Source of the DNA: Desulfovibrio sp. DV
GTDB lineage: Bacteria > Desulfobacterota > Desulfovibrionia > Desulfovibrionales > Desulfovibrionaceae
Reading direction: 5' to 3'
NCBI RefSeq assembly: GCF_001936595.1
Contig: NZ_MLBG01000026.1
Coordinates: 1-42,464, forward strand
Length of the DNA stretch: 42,464 nt
Under the pieces are notes generated by a model, which ran no database searches, had not been told where the DNA came from, and saw only the letters and a list, made by a program, of their open reading frames with translations. Shown here in pieces: positions 22,390-30,245 of the stretch; positions within the stretch are counted from its first letter, which is position 1, and each line of letters starts with the position of its first letter. A program made the translations under genes and the position numbers.

Positions 22390-23798
22390 GTGGCGCGTGC
22401 GCCGGGGGCCTTGGCATTTTGCTCGTGGACGACGAGGCTGACTGGTTGGAATCCATGGCCCTTTTGCTCGAAGTCTCGGCCGGCTTTTCCAATGTGCGGA
22501 CCTGCCGGGACAGCCGGCAGGTCCTGGACATCCTGGAGGCGGGCGGGATTGGCCTTGTGCTTCTCGACCTGACCATGCCGCATGTGGGCGGCACGGAACT
22601 GCTGGCCGCCATCACCGAACGCCATCCGGACGTGGCCTGCATCGTGCTGTCGGGCCTGAACCAGCTGGCCACGGCTGTGGCCTGCATGAAGCTTGGCGCC
22701 TACGATTACTGCGTCAAGACCGACGACGAGGGCCGCATCGTCGGGGCCATTGTCCGGGCCATGGAGATGCTTGAACTTCGGGCCGAAAGCCGGGAGGTGG
22801 CCAGCCGGGTGGTTTCGGGCAGCCTGGGCCATCCCGAGGCCTTTGCCGCCATCCGCACCCACAGTCCGGCCATGCGGGCCGTTTTCGCCTACATCGAGGC
22901 CGTGGCCAAAAGCCCCAGGCCCTTGCTCGTCACCGGGGAATCCGGCGTCGGCAAGGAGGCCCTTGTGCGCGCCGCCCACGCATTGAGCGGCCGAAGCGGC
23001 CCCCTGGTGGCCCTCAATGTGGCCGGGCTGGACGATACGGCCTTTACCGACACGCTTTTTGGCCATGTCCGGGGGGCGTTCACCGGGGCCGAGGCCCCGC
23101 GCCGGGGGCTGGTCGAGGAGGCTGCCGGCGGCACCCTTTTTCTCGATGAAATCGGCGATCTGGCCGTCGCCTCCCAGGTGAAGCTGTTGCGCCTGCTCCA
23201 GGAGGGGGAATACTACCCCCTGGGCTGCGACCAGCCCAGACGGCTGTGCGCCCGGATCATTGCCGCCACCCACGCCGATCTGGCGGCCCGGGAGCGCGAG
23301 GGGCTTTTCCGGCGGGACCTCTATTTCCGTTTGCGCACCCACCACGTGGCCGTGCCCCCCTTGCGAGAACGCCCCGAAGACATCGAACCCCTGCTCGACC
23401 ACTTCCTGGCCGAGGCGGCCGCGGCCCTGGACAAAAGAAAGCCCACGCCACCCCGGGAACTGGTCCCGCTCCTTACGACCTATGCCTTTCCCGGGAACAT
23501 CCGGGAACTGGCAGCCATGGTCTACGACGCCGTCAGCCTGCATACCGGCCGGATGCTCTCCATGGACAGCTTCAAGCGCCACCTCGGGGAGGCCGAAGGC
23601 CCGGCCGCCATCGCCGATGACGAGAACCCCTTTGCCGGGCTGACCAGCCTGCCAAGCTTTGCCAAGGCCGAAAAGCTCCTGCTGGCCGAGGCCCTGGCCC
23701 GGTCGGCCGGCCGCCAGACCCTGGCCGCCCGGCTGCTTGGCGTCACCCAGTCGGCCCTGTCAAAGCGCCTCAAGGCCCTGCGCCAGGACGACGACTAG
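22386..23798 (+). CDS. NtrC-type sigma-54 response regulator
   Basis: A protein of 470 residues. The receiver domain (about 9-125) has the acidic pair in ILLVDDEADW, phosphoacceptor Asp61 in LVLLDLTMP and Lys111 in DYCVKTDDEG. The AAA+ domain (about 155-385) has Walker A GESGVGKE (184-191), an intact GAFTGA (230-235) and Walker B LFLDEIGD (251-258). A Fis-like HTH ends it (LAARLLGVTQSALSKRLKAL). It overlaps its cognate kinase by 4 nt. The operon starting 335 nt downstream has a sigma-54-type promoter and dyad sites, so it is the probable target. The regulator may also act on the OsmC/Dsr promoters (inference). Confidence 0.92.
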   Translation: MSGACAGGLGILLVDDEADWLESMALLLEVSAGFSNVRTCRDSRQVLDILEAGGIGLVLLDLTMPHVGGTELLAAITERHPDVACIVLSGLNQLATAVACMKLGAYDYCVKTDDEGRIVGAIVRAMEMLELRAESREVASRVVSGSLGHPEAFAAIRTHSPAMRAVFAYIEAVAKSPRPLLVTGESGVGKEALVRAAHALSGRSGPLVALNVAGLDDTAFTDTLFGHVRGAFTGAEAPRRGLVEEAAGGTLFLDEIGDLAVASQVKLLRLLQEGEYYPLGCDQPRRLCARIIAATHADLAAREREGLFRRDLYFRLRTHHVAVPPLRERPEDIEPLLDHFLAEAAAALDKRKPTPPRELVPLLTTYAFPGNIRELAAMVYDAVSLHTGRMLSMDSFKRHLGEAEGPAAIADDENPFAGLTSLPSFAKAEKLLLAEALARSAGRQTLAARLLGVTQSALSKRLKALRQDDD

Positions 23799-23826
23799 CC
23801 GCTTTCCTCGCTGATCCTCCTGCCCA

Positions 23827-23937
23827 AAGGGGTATGCCGACAGGCACATCATGCCTTTTGGCATGTGCCGCCAAAGCGCCGTGCTTCCGGGCCTGGCGGC
23901 CCAAGCCCCCGGGGACTTGCCGTCCGGCATACCCCTT
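23827..23937. promoter_or_regulatory. Cluster of inverted repeats upstream of a sigma-54 promoter, candidate regulator sites
   Basis: Two copies of TGCC-N4-GGCA lie at 23835-23846 and 23852-23863. The second sits inside a longer stem (GGCAC at 23843-23847 with GTGCC at 23865-23869). A perfect 13-bp inverted repeat, AAGGGGTATGCCG (23827-23839) and its complement (23925-23937), spans the cluster. They lie about 100-210 bp upstream of the predicted sigma-54 start, the expected place for NtrC-type activator binding. The inner stem could alternatively act in ending the regulator transcript. Confidence 0.5.
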
Positions 23938-24009
23938 GCCCAGGTCCTTTCCCGTCAGAGAAACTCAATTTCCTATTGTATCCAGCCTGTTAAGCCACAA
24001 GACCCGTCC

Positions 24010-24025
24010 TGGCATCACTCCTGCT
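24010..24025 (+). promoter_or_regulatory. Sigma-54-type promoter of the PstS-like/dehydrogenase/cytochrome operon
   Basis: TGGCATCACTCCTGCT keeps the invariant GG and GC with correct spacing; it differs from consensus mainly at the CG after TGGCA and at one T of TTGC. The predicted start near 24036 leaves a leader of about 98 nt before the ATG at 24134. Confidence 0.65.
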
Positions 24026-24133
24026 TTGGGAATTCCGTCACGAACGAGGGACGGCCCCGCCTCGGAGGCGGCAGCCGGTTCGCGGCGACTGTCCGCGGCC
24101 TCCGGCCGCATGGTTTCAAGCAGAGGAGCGAGT

Positions 24134-24943
24134 ATGAACGGATTGCGCATCGTCGGGCTTTGCAGTCTGGCCGGCCTCCTGGCCCTCACCCTGTACGCCG
24201 GCAACGCCGCCGCCGCCGAGCCCCTGACCTACGAAGGGGCCAGCACCATCGGGCACATGGTCCTGCCCGAGGCCACCAAGCTCTTTACCGCCAAGACCGG
24301 CATTCCCTTCGGCGCCATCGGCACGGCCGGGGCCGGGGCCGGCTTCAAGGCCGTGGTGGCCGGCCAGGTCTCCTTCGGCGGGCTGGCCAGCGAGCCGACC
24401 GACAAGGAAAAGGCCGCCCTGACCGACATCGAGGTCATCGGCTACGACGTCATGGGCATTTTCGTGCACCCGCAAAACACCGCCAAAGACCTGAGCATGG
24501 CCCAGCTCAAGGACATTTTCTCGGGCAAGGCCACCAACTGGAAGGAAGTCGGCGGCCCGGACCTGCCCATCACCGTGTACAGCGAAAAGCTCGACGGCGG
24601 CCGGGCCACGGTCAAGGCCTTCAAGGCCATGGTCCTTGGCGACACGGCCTACGGCCCGGTCAAGGAACTCGACGACGCCACCGACTGCGTGGCCGACGTG
24701 GCCAAAGATCCGGGCGGCATCACCGCCTCGTCCATGTCCTTTGCCGTGCCCGGCGTGGCCGCCGTCTCCATCGACAAAGCCAGGCCCGAGGCCGCCGCCG
24801 TCCGGTCCGGGGCGTATCGCCTCAAGCGCCCCCTGTCGCTCATTGCCGTCAAGCCTTCCCAAGAGGTTACGGCCTTTTTTGCATTCATGCTGACCCCGCC
24901 GGCCCAGTCCATCGTGGCCCAGAGTTTCGTCCCGGCGAAATAG
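24134..24943 (+). CDS. PstS-like periplasmic substrate-binding protein
   Basis: A protein of 269 residues with a signal peptide (ending AGNAAAAEP). The mature part starts LTYEGASTIGHMVLPEATK and continues with GAIGTAGAGAGFKAVVAGQ and FVHPQNTAKDLSMAQLKDIFSGK, the pattern of the PstS-like binding-protein family (PBP_like_2), which binds phosphate and other oxyanions. There are no PstC, PstA or PstB genes beside it. Instead it is followed 53 nt later by a redox pair, so it may present a substrate to the dehydrogenase or take part in sensing rather than transport (inference). GAGGAG lies just upstream of the ATG. Confidence 0.8.
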   Translation: MNGLRIVGLCSLAGLLALTLYAGNAAAAEPLTYEGASTIGHMVLPEATKLFTAKTGIPFGAIGTAGAGAGFKAVVAGQVSFGGLASEPTDKEKAALTDIEVIGYDVMGIFVHPQNTAKDLSMAQLKDIFSGKATNWKEVGGPDLPITVYSEKLDGGRATVKAFKAMVLGDTAYGPVKELDDATDCVADVAKDPGGITASSMSFAVPGVAAVSIDKARPEAAAVRSGAYRLKRPLSLIAVKPSQEVTAFFAFMLTPPAQSIVAQSFVPAK

Positions 24944-24996
24944 CCGGGCGTTTTGGCCGCGTGCCGCCGCAACCGACAAACCAAAAGGCAGTTCCG

Positions 24997-26205
24997 ATGA
25001 CCAAGGACATACACGACACCGAATCCCCGACCCGCCGCAACTTCATAAAGGCCGGCATGGTGGCCGGCGTCGGCGCGCTTTTATCGCCGCTGCTCGTCAA
25101 GACCGCCCAGGCCGCAGCCGAGGCCGCCCCTGCCGCCGCAGCCGCCACCCCGCCGGCCGGCGCCCCCAAGCTCAAGATCGGCGATGTGCTGCGCGTGGCC
25201 CGGGAAAAGCTCTACCCCATCTGCCGCGTCTGTCCGGAGTGCGACGGCGTGGCCTGCGCCGGCGAGGTGCCGGGCATGGGCGGCATCGGCTCCGGCCAGG
25301 CATTTAAAAACAACTACAACACCTTAAACAGAATCGATCTGGTCATGCGGACCTTTCACGACGTGAAAAAGCCCGACCTGACCACCACGCTTTTCGGGCA
25401 AAAGCTGTCCATGCCCGTGACCTCGGCCGTCACCGGCGGCGTCAGCTACAACATGGGCAACAAAATGACCGAGGAGGAATACGTCATCTCCATCCTCGGC
25501 GGCTGCCAGGACGCCGGCACCATCGGCTGGGTGGCGGACGGCATCGGCGACCAGATGGACGTCTTCGAGCGCCGCATCGCCGTACTCAAACAGCAGTTCG
25601 GCGGCCGGGCCATCGTCACCATCAAGCCCAAGACCAACGAAGAGATCATCAAGCGCTTCCGCATGGTCGAGGAGGCCGGCGGCATTGCCGTGGCCATCGA
25701 CATCGACTCTGCCGGCCGGGCCGCCCGGGCCGTCCCCGGCCAGACCGTCGAGCCCAAGACCCCGAAGCAGCTGGCCGAGCTGGCCAAGTCCACCAGCCTG
25801 CCCTTTATCATCAAGGGCATCATGACCGTGGAGGAGGCCAAGATCGCCGTGGACATCGGTGCCAAGGGCATTGCCGTGTCCAACCACGGCGGCCGCGTCC
25901 TGGACTACACCCCGGCCACGGCCACGGTGCTGCCGGCCATTGCCGAGGCCGTCAAGGGCCGGGCCGTGATCCTGGTCGACGGCGCGGTGCGCCGGGGCCA
26001 GGACGTGCTTAAGTATCTGGCCATGGGCGCGGATGTGTGCCTGTGCGGCCGGCCGCTGGTGCGCGGGGCCCATGGCGGCGGCCGCGAGGGCGTGGCCCTT
26101 ATGATGAACATCATCAAGGATGAGCTGACCGTGGCCATGACCCTGACCGGCGTTCCCAGTGCGCGCAATGTCCCGGCCAACGTCATCACCAGGGAGCAGG
26201 CATGA
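24997..26205 (+). CDS. Tat-exported FMN-dependent alpha-hydroxy-acid dehydrogenase with a four-Cys cluster
   Basis: A protein of 402 residues. A twin-arginine signal (SPTRRNFIKAGMVAGVGALL) predicts folded export to the periplasm. The barrel resembles lactate/glycolate oxidase family enzymes: FIIKGIMTVEEAKIAVD with Lys273, GIAVSNHGGRVLDYTPAT with catalytic His297, and a C-terminal phosphate-binding part (ILVDGAVRRGQDVLKYLAMG, then CGRPLVRG). Between signal and barrel is a Cys motif, Cys76-X2-Cys79-X2-Cys82-X4-Cys87 (CRVCPECDG, then ACAGE), spaced like a ferredoxin-type site and not part of classical lactate oxidases. Oxygen is an unlikely acceptor in this organism. The next gene overlaps by 4 nt (ATGA) and encodes a decaheme/b-type cytochrome, the probable electron acceptor. 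The substrate is unproven. Confidence 0.85.
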   Translation: MTKDIHDTESPTRRNFIKAGMVAGVGALLSPLLVKTAQAAAEAAPAAAAATPPAGAPKLKIGDVLRVAREKLYPICRVCPECDGVACAGEVPGMGGIGSGQAFKNNYNTLNRIDLVMRTFHDVKKPDLTTTLFGQKLSMPVTSAVTGGVSYNMGNKMTEEEYVISILGGCQDAGTIGWVADGIGDQMDVFERRIAVLKQQFGGRAIVTIKPKTNEEIIKRFRMVEEAGGIAVAIDIDSAGRAARAVPGQTVEPKTPKQLAELAKSTSLPFIIKGIMTVEEAKIAVDIGAKGIAVSNHGGRVLDYTPATATVLPAIAEAVKGRAVILVDGAVRRGQDVLKYLAMGADVCLCGRPLVRGAHGGGREGVALMMNIIKDELTVAMTLTGVPSARNVPANVITREQA

Positions 26206-28082
26206 AACGAGCCTGGAGTCTCCTGCTCCTGGCTCTCCTGACCGCCTGGCCGGGGACGTCCCTGGCGACCGGCGGCGGGAAATCCCTGCGCTACGGCGGC
26301 GGAGGCCAGGGGACCGTCATGTTCGACGGCAGGCTGCACGCGTCCAAGGGCTTTCGGTGCGCGGATTGCCACACCAAGCTTTTCGACACCCAGAAAGTGG
26401 CCCATGTCACCATGGCCGACCACTTCACGGACAAGGCCTGCTTCAAATGCCACAACAATACCAACAAAACCGATCCGATGGCCGCTTCACGGGACTGCGC
26501 CACCTGCCATCGCAAGGTGGCCTCCAATGCCGTGACCTCCACCGACGCCATGGCCGGGGTCATTGCCACGGCCTTTACCGGCGACGACGCGGCCAAGGCC
26601 GTGCTGCTCTCGGGCAAACAGGGGGCCACGGCCCAGAGCACGGCCTGCCTGTCCTGCCATGGGGCAGCCACGCCGCCAAAGCCGGTGACCGAACGCGGTA
26701 AAACCCTTAATCTGCACGTGGACGTGGCCGACTACCAGCACGGCACCCATGCCAACATTCCCTGCGCCACCTGCCACACCGGCCAAAAGGGCGCAGACAG
26801 CTTCACCCAGGTGCCCCATGCCGTGGCCCGGCCCGACAACGCCACCTGCCTGTCCTGCCACAACGTGGGGCTGGCCCATCAGATCAAGGCCTTTGGCCAG
26901 AGCACCCATGCCGAAAAGCTCAAGGACAAGGTGTCCTGCGGCAGTTGCCACAACCCCCATGCCCAGCCGAAAAAGCCCGAGCAGGTGGCCTATGCCTCGC
27001 TCACGGCCATGTACAACGCCCAGTGTCTGGCCTGCCACGACAATGCGGCCAAACTCCAGGAACTCTCGGGCAAATCCGTGCCCGACGCCAAGGCGGCCCA
27101 TGCCTTCCTGACCAACTGGAGCGCCCACAGCCGGTCCGTCATGTGCGTGGAATGCCACACGCCCGTGGCCGATCCCAACGACCACCTGATCGGCGAGAAA
27201 AAGACCGCTGTTCGCGACTGCGCCACCTGCCACACCGAGGCGGGCAAATCGCTGATCGTGGCCCGGGCCACGCCCCATACAGGCGGTGCGGCTCCGGTCA
27301 CGTCGGGCTACTTCCCGCCAAACCAGGTGGCCCCGGTGCTCAGCACCATCGGCGGCACGGCCGTTTCCGGCGTGTTCGCCCTGGTGCTCGTGCACGGCCT
27401 TGGCCGGGCCTGGCCGCGCCGCCGCCCTGTCGGGACGCTGGTGTCGCACGACCTGTATCCGGCCTTCGTGCGGGTCACCCACTGGATAAACGCCGGCCTG
27501 TTCGCCATCCTCGGCTACACCGGCCTGTCCGTGCGCTTCCAGGAAGCCGCCTGGGCGCTCGGGCTTGAGCCGGCCACGCGCATCCACAATGTGTGCGGCC
27601 TGCTGTTGGCGGCAAACTTCCTGGCCTACGTCATCCGGGCCGTGGCCACGGGCGACATCCGGCAGTACCTGCCGGGCGGGCAGGGAGGGATGGGGCCGCT
27701 CTCTATCCAGGCGCGCTATTACTGTTACGGCATCTTCCGGGGCGAGCCGCATCCCTTCCCGGTGACCCGGGAGCGCCGTTTCAATCCGCTGCAGCGCACA
27801 GCCTATCTGGCCGTGTTCCTCATCGGCCTGCCGGTGCTCATCACATCCGGCGGGCTGCTGCTCCTGCCGGAGGCCGTCACGGCGGCCATCGCACCGCGCC
27901 GCTTCCTGGTCGCGGCCCACTATAGTATTGTCATCGGCTTCGCGCTCTTTGTTGTCGGCCATCTCTATCTGGCCACGACCGGCGCGACGCCGCTGAGCCT
28001 TATAAGGGGCATGGTGACGGGCCGGCATGAAGAGGTGCAAACGACCGGGCAGCATCCGGACAAGGAGCAGGGCCCCGACTGA
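26202..28082 (+). CDS. Decaheme cytochrome c fused to a cytochrome b561-type membrane domain
   Basis: A protein of 626 residues. A signal peptide is followed by a periplasmic part with ten CXXCH haem sites: CADCH, CFKCH, CATCH, CLSCH, CATCH, CLSCH, CGSCH, CLACH, CVECH and CATCH. After about residue 375 come five hydrophobic helices of a b561/thiosulfate-reductase-b-like domain, with candidate b-haem His in VRVTHWINAG, RIHNVCG, AAHYSIVIG and VVGHLYLA. Such proteins move electrons between periplasmic redox enzymes and the menaquinone pool. It overlaps the FMN dehydrogenase gene (ATGA), so the likely flow is hydroxy acid, FMN enzyme, haems, quinone; the reverse direction is possible. A strong terminator follows. 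Confidence 0.9.
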   Translation: MKRAWSLLLLALLTAWPGTSLATGGGKSLRYGGGGQGTVMFDGRLHASKGFRCADCHTKLFDTQKVAHVTMADHFTDKACFKCHNNTNKTDPMAASRDCATCHRKVASNAVTSTDAMAGVIATAFTGDDAAKAVLLSGKQGATAQSTACLSCHGAATPPKPVTERGKTLNLHVDVADYQHGTHANIPCATCHTGQKGADSFTQVPHAVARPDNATCLSCHNVGLAHQIKAFGQSTHAEKLKDKVSCGSCHNPHAQPKKPEQVAYASLTAMYNAQCLACHDNAAKLQELSGKSVPDAKAAHAFLTNWSAHSRSVMCVECHTPVADPNDHLIGEKKTAVRDCATCHTEAGKSLIVARATPHTGGAAPVTSGYFPPNQVAPVLSTIGGTAVSGVFALVLVHGLGRAWPRRRPVGTLVSHDLYPAFVRVTHWINAGLFAILGYTGLSVRFQEAAWALGLEPATRIHNVCGLLLAANFLAYVIRAVATGDIRQYLPGGQGGMGPLSIQARYYCYGIFRGEPHPFPVTRERRFNPLQRTAYLAVFLIGLPVLITSGGLLLLPEAVTAAIAPRRFLVAAHYSIVIGFALFVVGHLYLATTGATPLSLIRGMVTGRHEEVQTTGQHPDKEQGPD

Positions 28083-28114
28083 TCCGCTTATGGCCGGCTT
28101 TTGAGCGTACCTGT

Positions 28115-28166
28115 AAAAAAGAATCCGGGCGCTGCGGTTGTTGCCGCAGCGCCCGGACTCTTTTTT
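28115..28166. terminator. Bidirectional intrinsic terminator
   Basis: Arms of 23 nt with a single mismatch (28115-28137 and 28144-28166) surround a 6-nt loop. The stem is AAAAAAGA at its base and GC-rich above, so each strand ends in a run of six T. It separates the convergent cytochrome (+) and SLOG-type (-) genes. Confidence 0.9.
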
Positions 28167-28260
28167 GCGGGGGTCGCCTGGCCGGCCGGGACATGGCGAG
28201 CCGTATTGCGGCGCGACGGGTTGCGGGGCTGCGGTCCTTTGCCGCCCCTGCCGGGGCCGA

Positions 28261-30189
28261 TCAATAGGGTCTGAGCGTCTTGTTTTTGACCAGCCCATGC
28301 CATTCGGAGACCTCGATGGTCAGTAAGGCCGCCAAGTGTCTCGAAAAATTTGCCAACTTGTCGCGAGTCGGCCTGACCATGGCCTGCAGGGCCTGTTGGT
28401 TGCGCTGAAGGTCCTCCCGGGTGTGGGCATATCTTGTGCTCAGCGTGGCGTATTCGCCCTGGGCCCGGAGGGCGAAAGCCATGGAGGCCACGGAGGGGAT
28501 AACCAGGGAGATCTGGTTCAGCGCCACGCGCACGCTATTGCCCGTGAGGTCGAGGAACAGGGTGGCATTGTCTTTCACCAGCCAGACAATGACAAAGCGC
28601 AGGGCGATAAAGCCCAGGCCGGCGATGAAGCACCAGATGCCAAAGGCGCTGAGCCGGTCGGCGATCAGCCCATAGCGCTCCTTCCGGGCGTCATAAAAAT
28701 TGATCTGGTCGGTGAGCACATCGGAATCAAGCCGTTGGCGGTACTTCTCCAGCAAAGCGGGTTCCATCCTGGCCGGGACCAGGCCGGCTTGGCGGGCGAT
28801 GTTGCGCAGATGCCAGGCCGGCCAGTTTTCCCGCGTGTACGTCCTGGCCATGCTGTTGCGGGCGGAAGCCGGCACGCAGCCCAACAGGAACAGGAAGCGC
28901 ATATGCCGCAACTCCTCGGCGATGAAACGATAGTCGAGAAACCGCTGGTGCCAGTTGCGGGCGGCATTGAGTTGGATGAGGAGCAGGATGAGGGCAAAGG
29001 CCAGAACCTGGATGCCAAAGCCGACGGCGTCGAAATGCTTGACATAGGAGCCGATGAAAACGCCGACCAGGACAACGGCCATGAGCAGATGGCGCAAAAA
29101 GCCGACGGCCCGGTAGAGCGCGGCATAATGGACGGCCAGCTGGTCTGCCCATTCGTAATGCTCGGCCAGAAGGACTTCTGCCTGCTTGGCCGCGGGACGA
29201 TCAAAGCCGAGGGCATCGCACCAGGCGCAGGCCGTGGACCGGGGCGGGCCGTTGTCGGGCGGCCGCTTGCCGGCAAGCAGGGCGCAAAGCCCTTTCCATC
29301 GGGCGGCAAGCCTGTCCCGGAAGCGCAAACAATCGGATGTGCCCGGGCCGCAGGGCGGCTTTTTCCGGGCGAGCGTCTTTTCAAACCAGGCAGGGAAACG
29401 GCCGAGCAGCGTCGGTCCGGGCCGGGTCTCGGCGAAATACTGGGCTGGCGAGGTGCTCCCGGACCCGCCCCCGGAGAACCAATCCCGCAGATGGTCTTTC
29501 CATGACCAGACAGGATTGGTTTCGGGGAGCGGGGCGGGCGGCAGGATAAGGCGTCCGATACACGCGTTGAGATCCTGGCCCCAATGGTTGGTTGCGCCCG
29601 GAAACTGGAAACGCAGGGCGGCCGGATGGGCCGGGTCGATGATGACAACGGGCAGGCCGCGATCCTCTGCCTCGGCCACGATGTGTCCGGTCCCGCCGAT
29701 CCCGTTGGGCACGGCCCCGTCCCAGACGGCGATGAGCAGATCGCTGTGTTCAAGGACGATGCGGCCCGCAGCGAGATACGCCTCGCCTTCGGGCTTGCGG
29801 GTTCCGTCCAGTTCCAGGACAGCCGTGGCCTTGCCAAGCAAGTCCCGGAACTGCTGTTTGGACGCTGCCGCAGGAAAGTCCTTTTCGTACTCGTGCTGCA
29901 AAAAAGGCAGCGGCGTCTGCAGGACATAGCCCTGCTCCAAGGCCTGCCCGGCCACGATGCGATCCGCACCCTCGGCCAGGGGGGAGATGCAGCGCAACAG
30001 GGGCGGGCCGGGGCTGTAAAGCCCCTGCGGGGCCAGGGCCAGCTGGTTTGTTACCTCCTGGCGGACGGCGGCCAGGATGTCGGACACGGCCTTGGTGATG
30101 GCCGGGAGGCTTTCCGGGGTGAGGCGGCGGTGTCCGGTGACGCTGACAGCGCAGACGAACGGGGTGGTGGGGGGGTGCATGCTTTTCAT
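28261..30189 (-). CDS. SLOG-domain protein fused to a multi-pass SLATT-like membrane domain
   Basis: A protein of 642 residues. Residues about 10-195 form a Rossmann-like SLOG-type domain: CAVSVTGHRRL, then CISPLAEGADRIVAGQAL, and SDLLIAVWDG with GGTGHIVAEAEDRGLPVVII. These are the usual nucleotide-binding positions of the LOG/DprA-like superfamily. A low-complexity linker leads to a C-terminal half with two helix pairs (about 362-408 and 510-575) and the segment YRFIAEELRHMRFLF between them, as in SLATT/DUF4231-like domains. Proteins pairing SLOG sensors with SLATT membrane effectors are predicted to act in nucleotide-signalled conflict systems, where membrane damage follows ligand binding. 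Here both parts are in one chain and no nucleotide cyclase is next to it. It lies 56 nt downstream of a hybrid kinase on the same strand. Function is inferred only. Confidence 0.7.
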   Translation of the reverse strand: MKSMHPPTTPFVCAVSVTGHRRLTPESLPAITKAVSDILAAVRQEVTNQLALAPQGLYSPGPPLLRCISPLAEGADRIVAGQALEQGYVLQTPLPFLQHEYEKDFPAAASKQQFRDLLGKATAVLELDGTRKPEGEAYLAAGRIVLEHSDLLIAVWDGAVPNGIGGTGHIVAEAEDRGLPVVIIDPAHPAALRFQFPGATNHWGQDLNACIGRLILPPAPLPETNPVWSWKDHLRDWFSGGGSGSTSPAQYFAETRPGPTLLGRFPAWFEKTLARKKPPCGPGTSDCLRFRDRLAARWKGLCALLAGKRPPDNGPPRSTACAWCDALGFDRPAAKQAEVLLAEHYEWADQLAVHYAALYRAVGFLRHLLMAVVLVGVFIGSYVKHFDAVGFGIQVLAFALILLLIQLNAARNWHQRFLDYRFIAEELRHMRFLFLLGCVPASARNSMARTYTRENWPAWHLRNIARQAGLVPARMEPALLEKYRQRLDSDVLTDQINFYDARKERYGLIADRLSAFGIWCFIAGLGFIALRFVIVWLVKDNATLFLDLTGNSVRVALNQISLVIPSVASMAFALRAQGEYATLSTRYAHTREDLQRNQQALQAMVRPTRDKLANFSRHLAALLTIEVSEWHGLVKNKTLRPY

Positions 30190-30245
30190 AAAGCGTCTGG
30201 TCGTCCCTTGAGCGGCAGGAGGTGTCGTTGTCCGGCGGATTGGGG

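Noticed and set aside
26202-28082. Possibility that the decaheme-b gene is two genes fused by error
   Set aside because: The frame is continuous with a natural linker between haem and membrane parts, and no internal start with a ribosome binding site is evident, so one gene is annotated.
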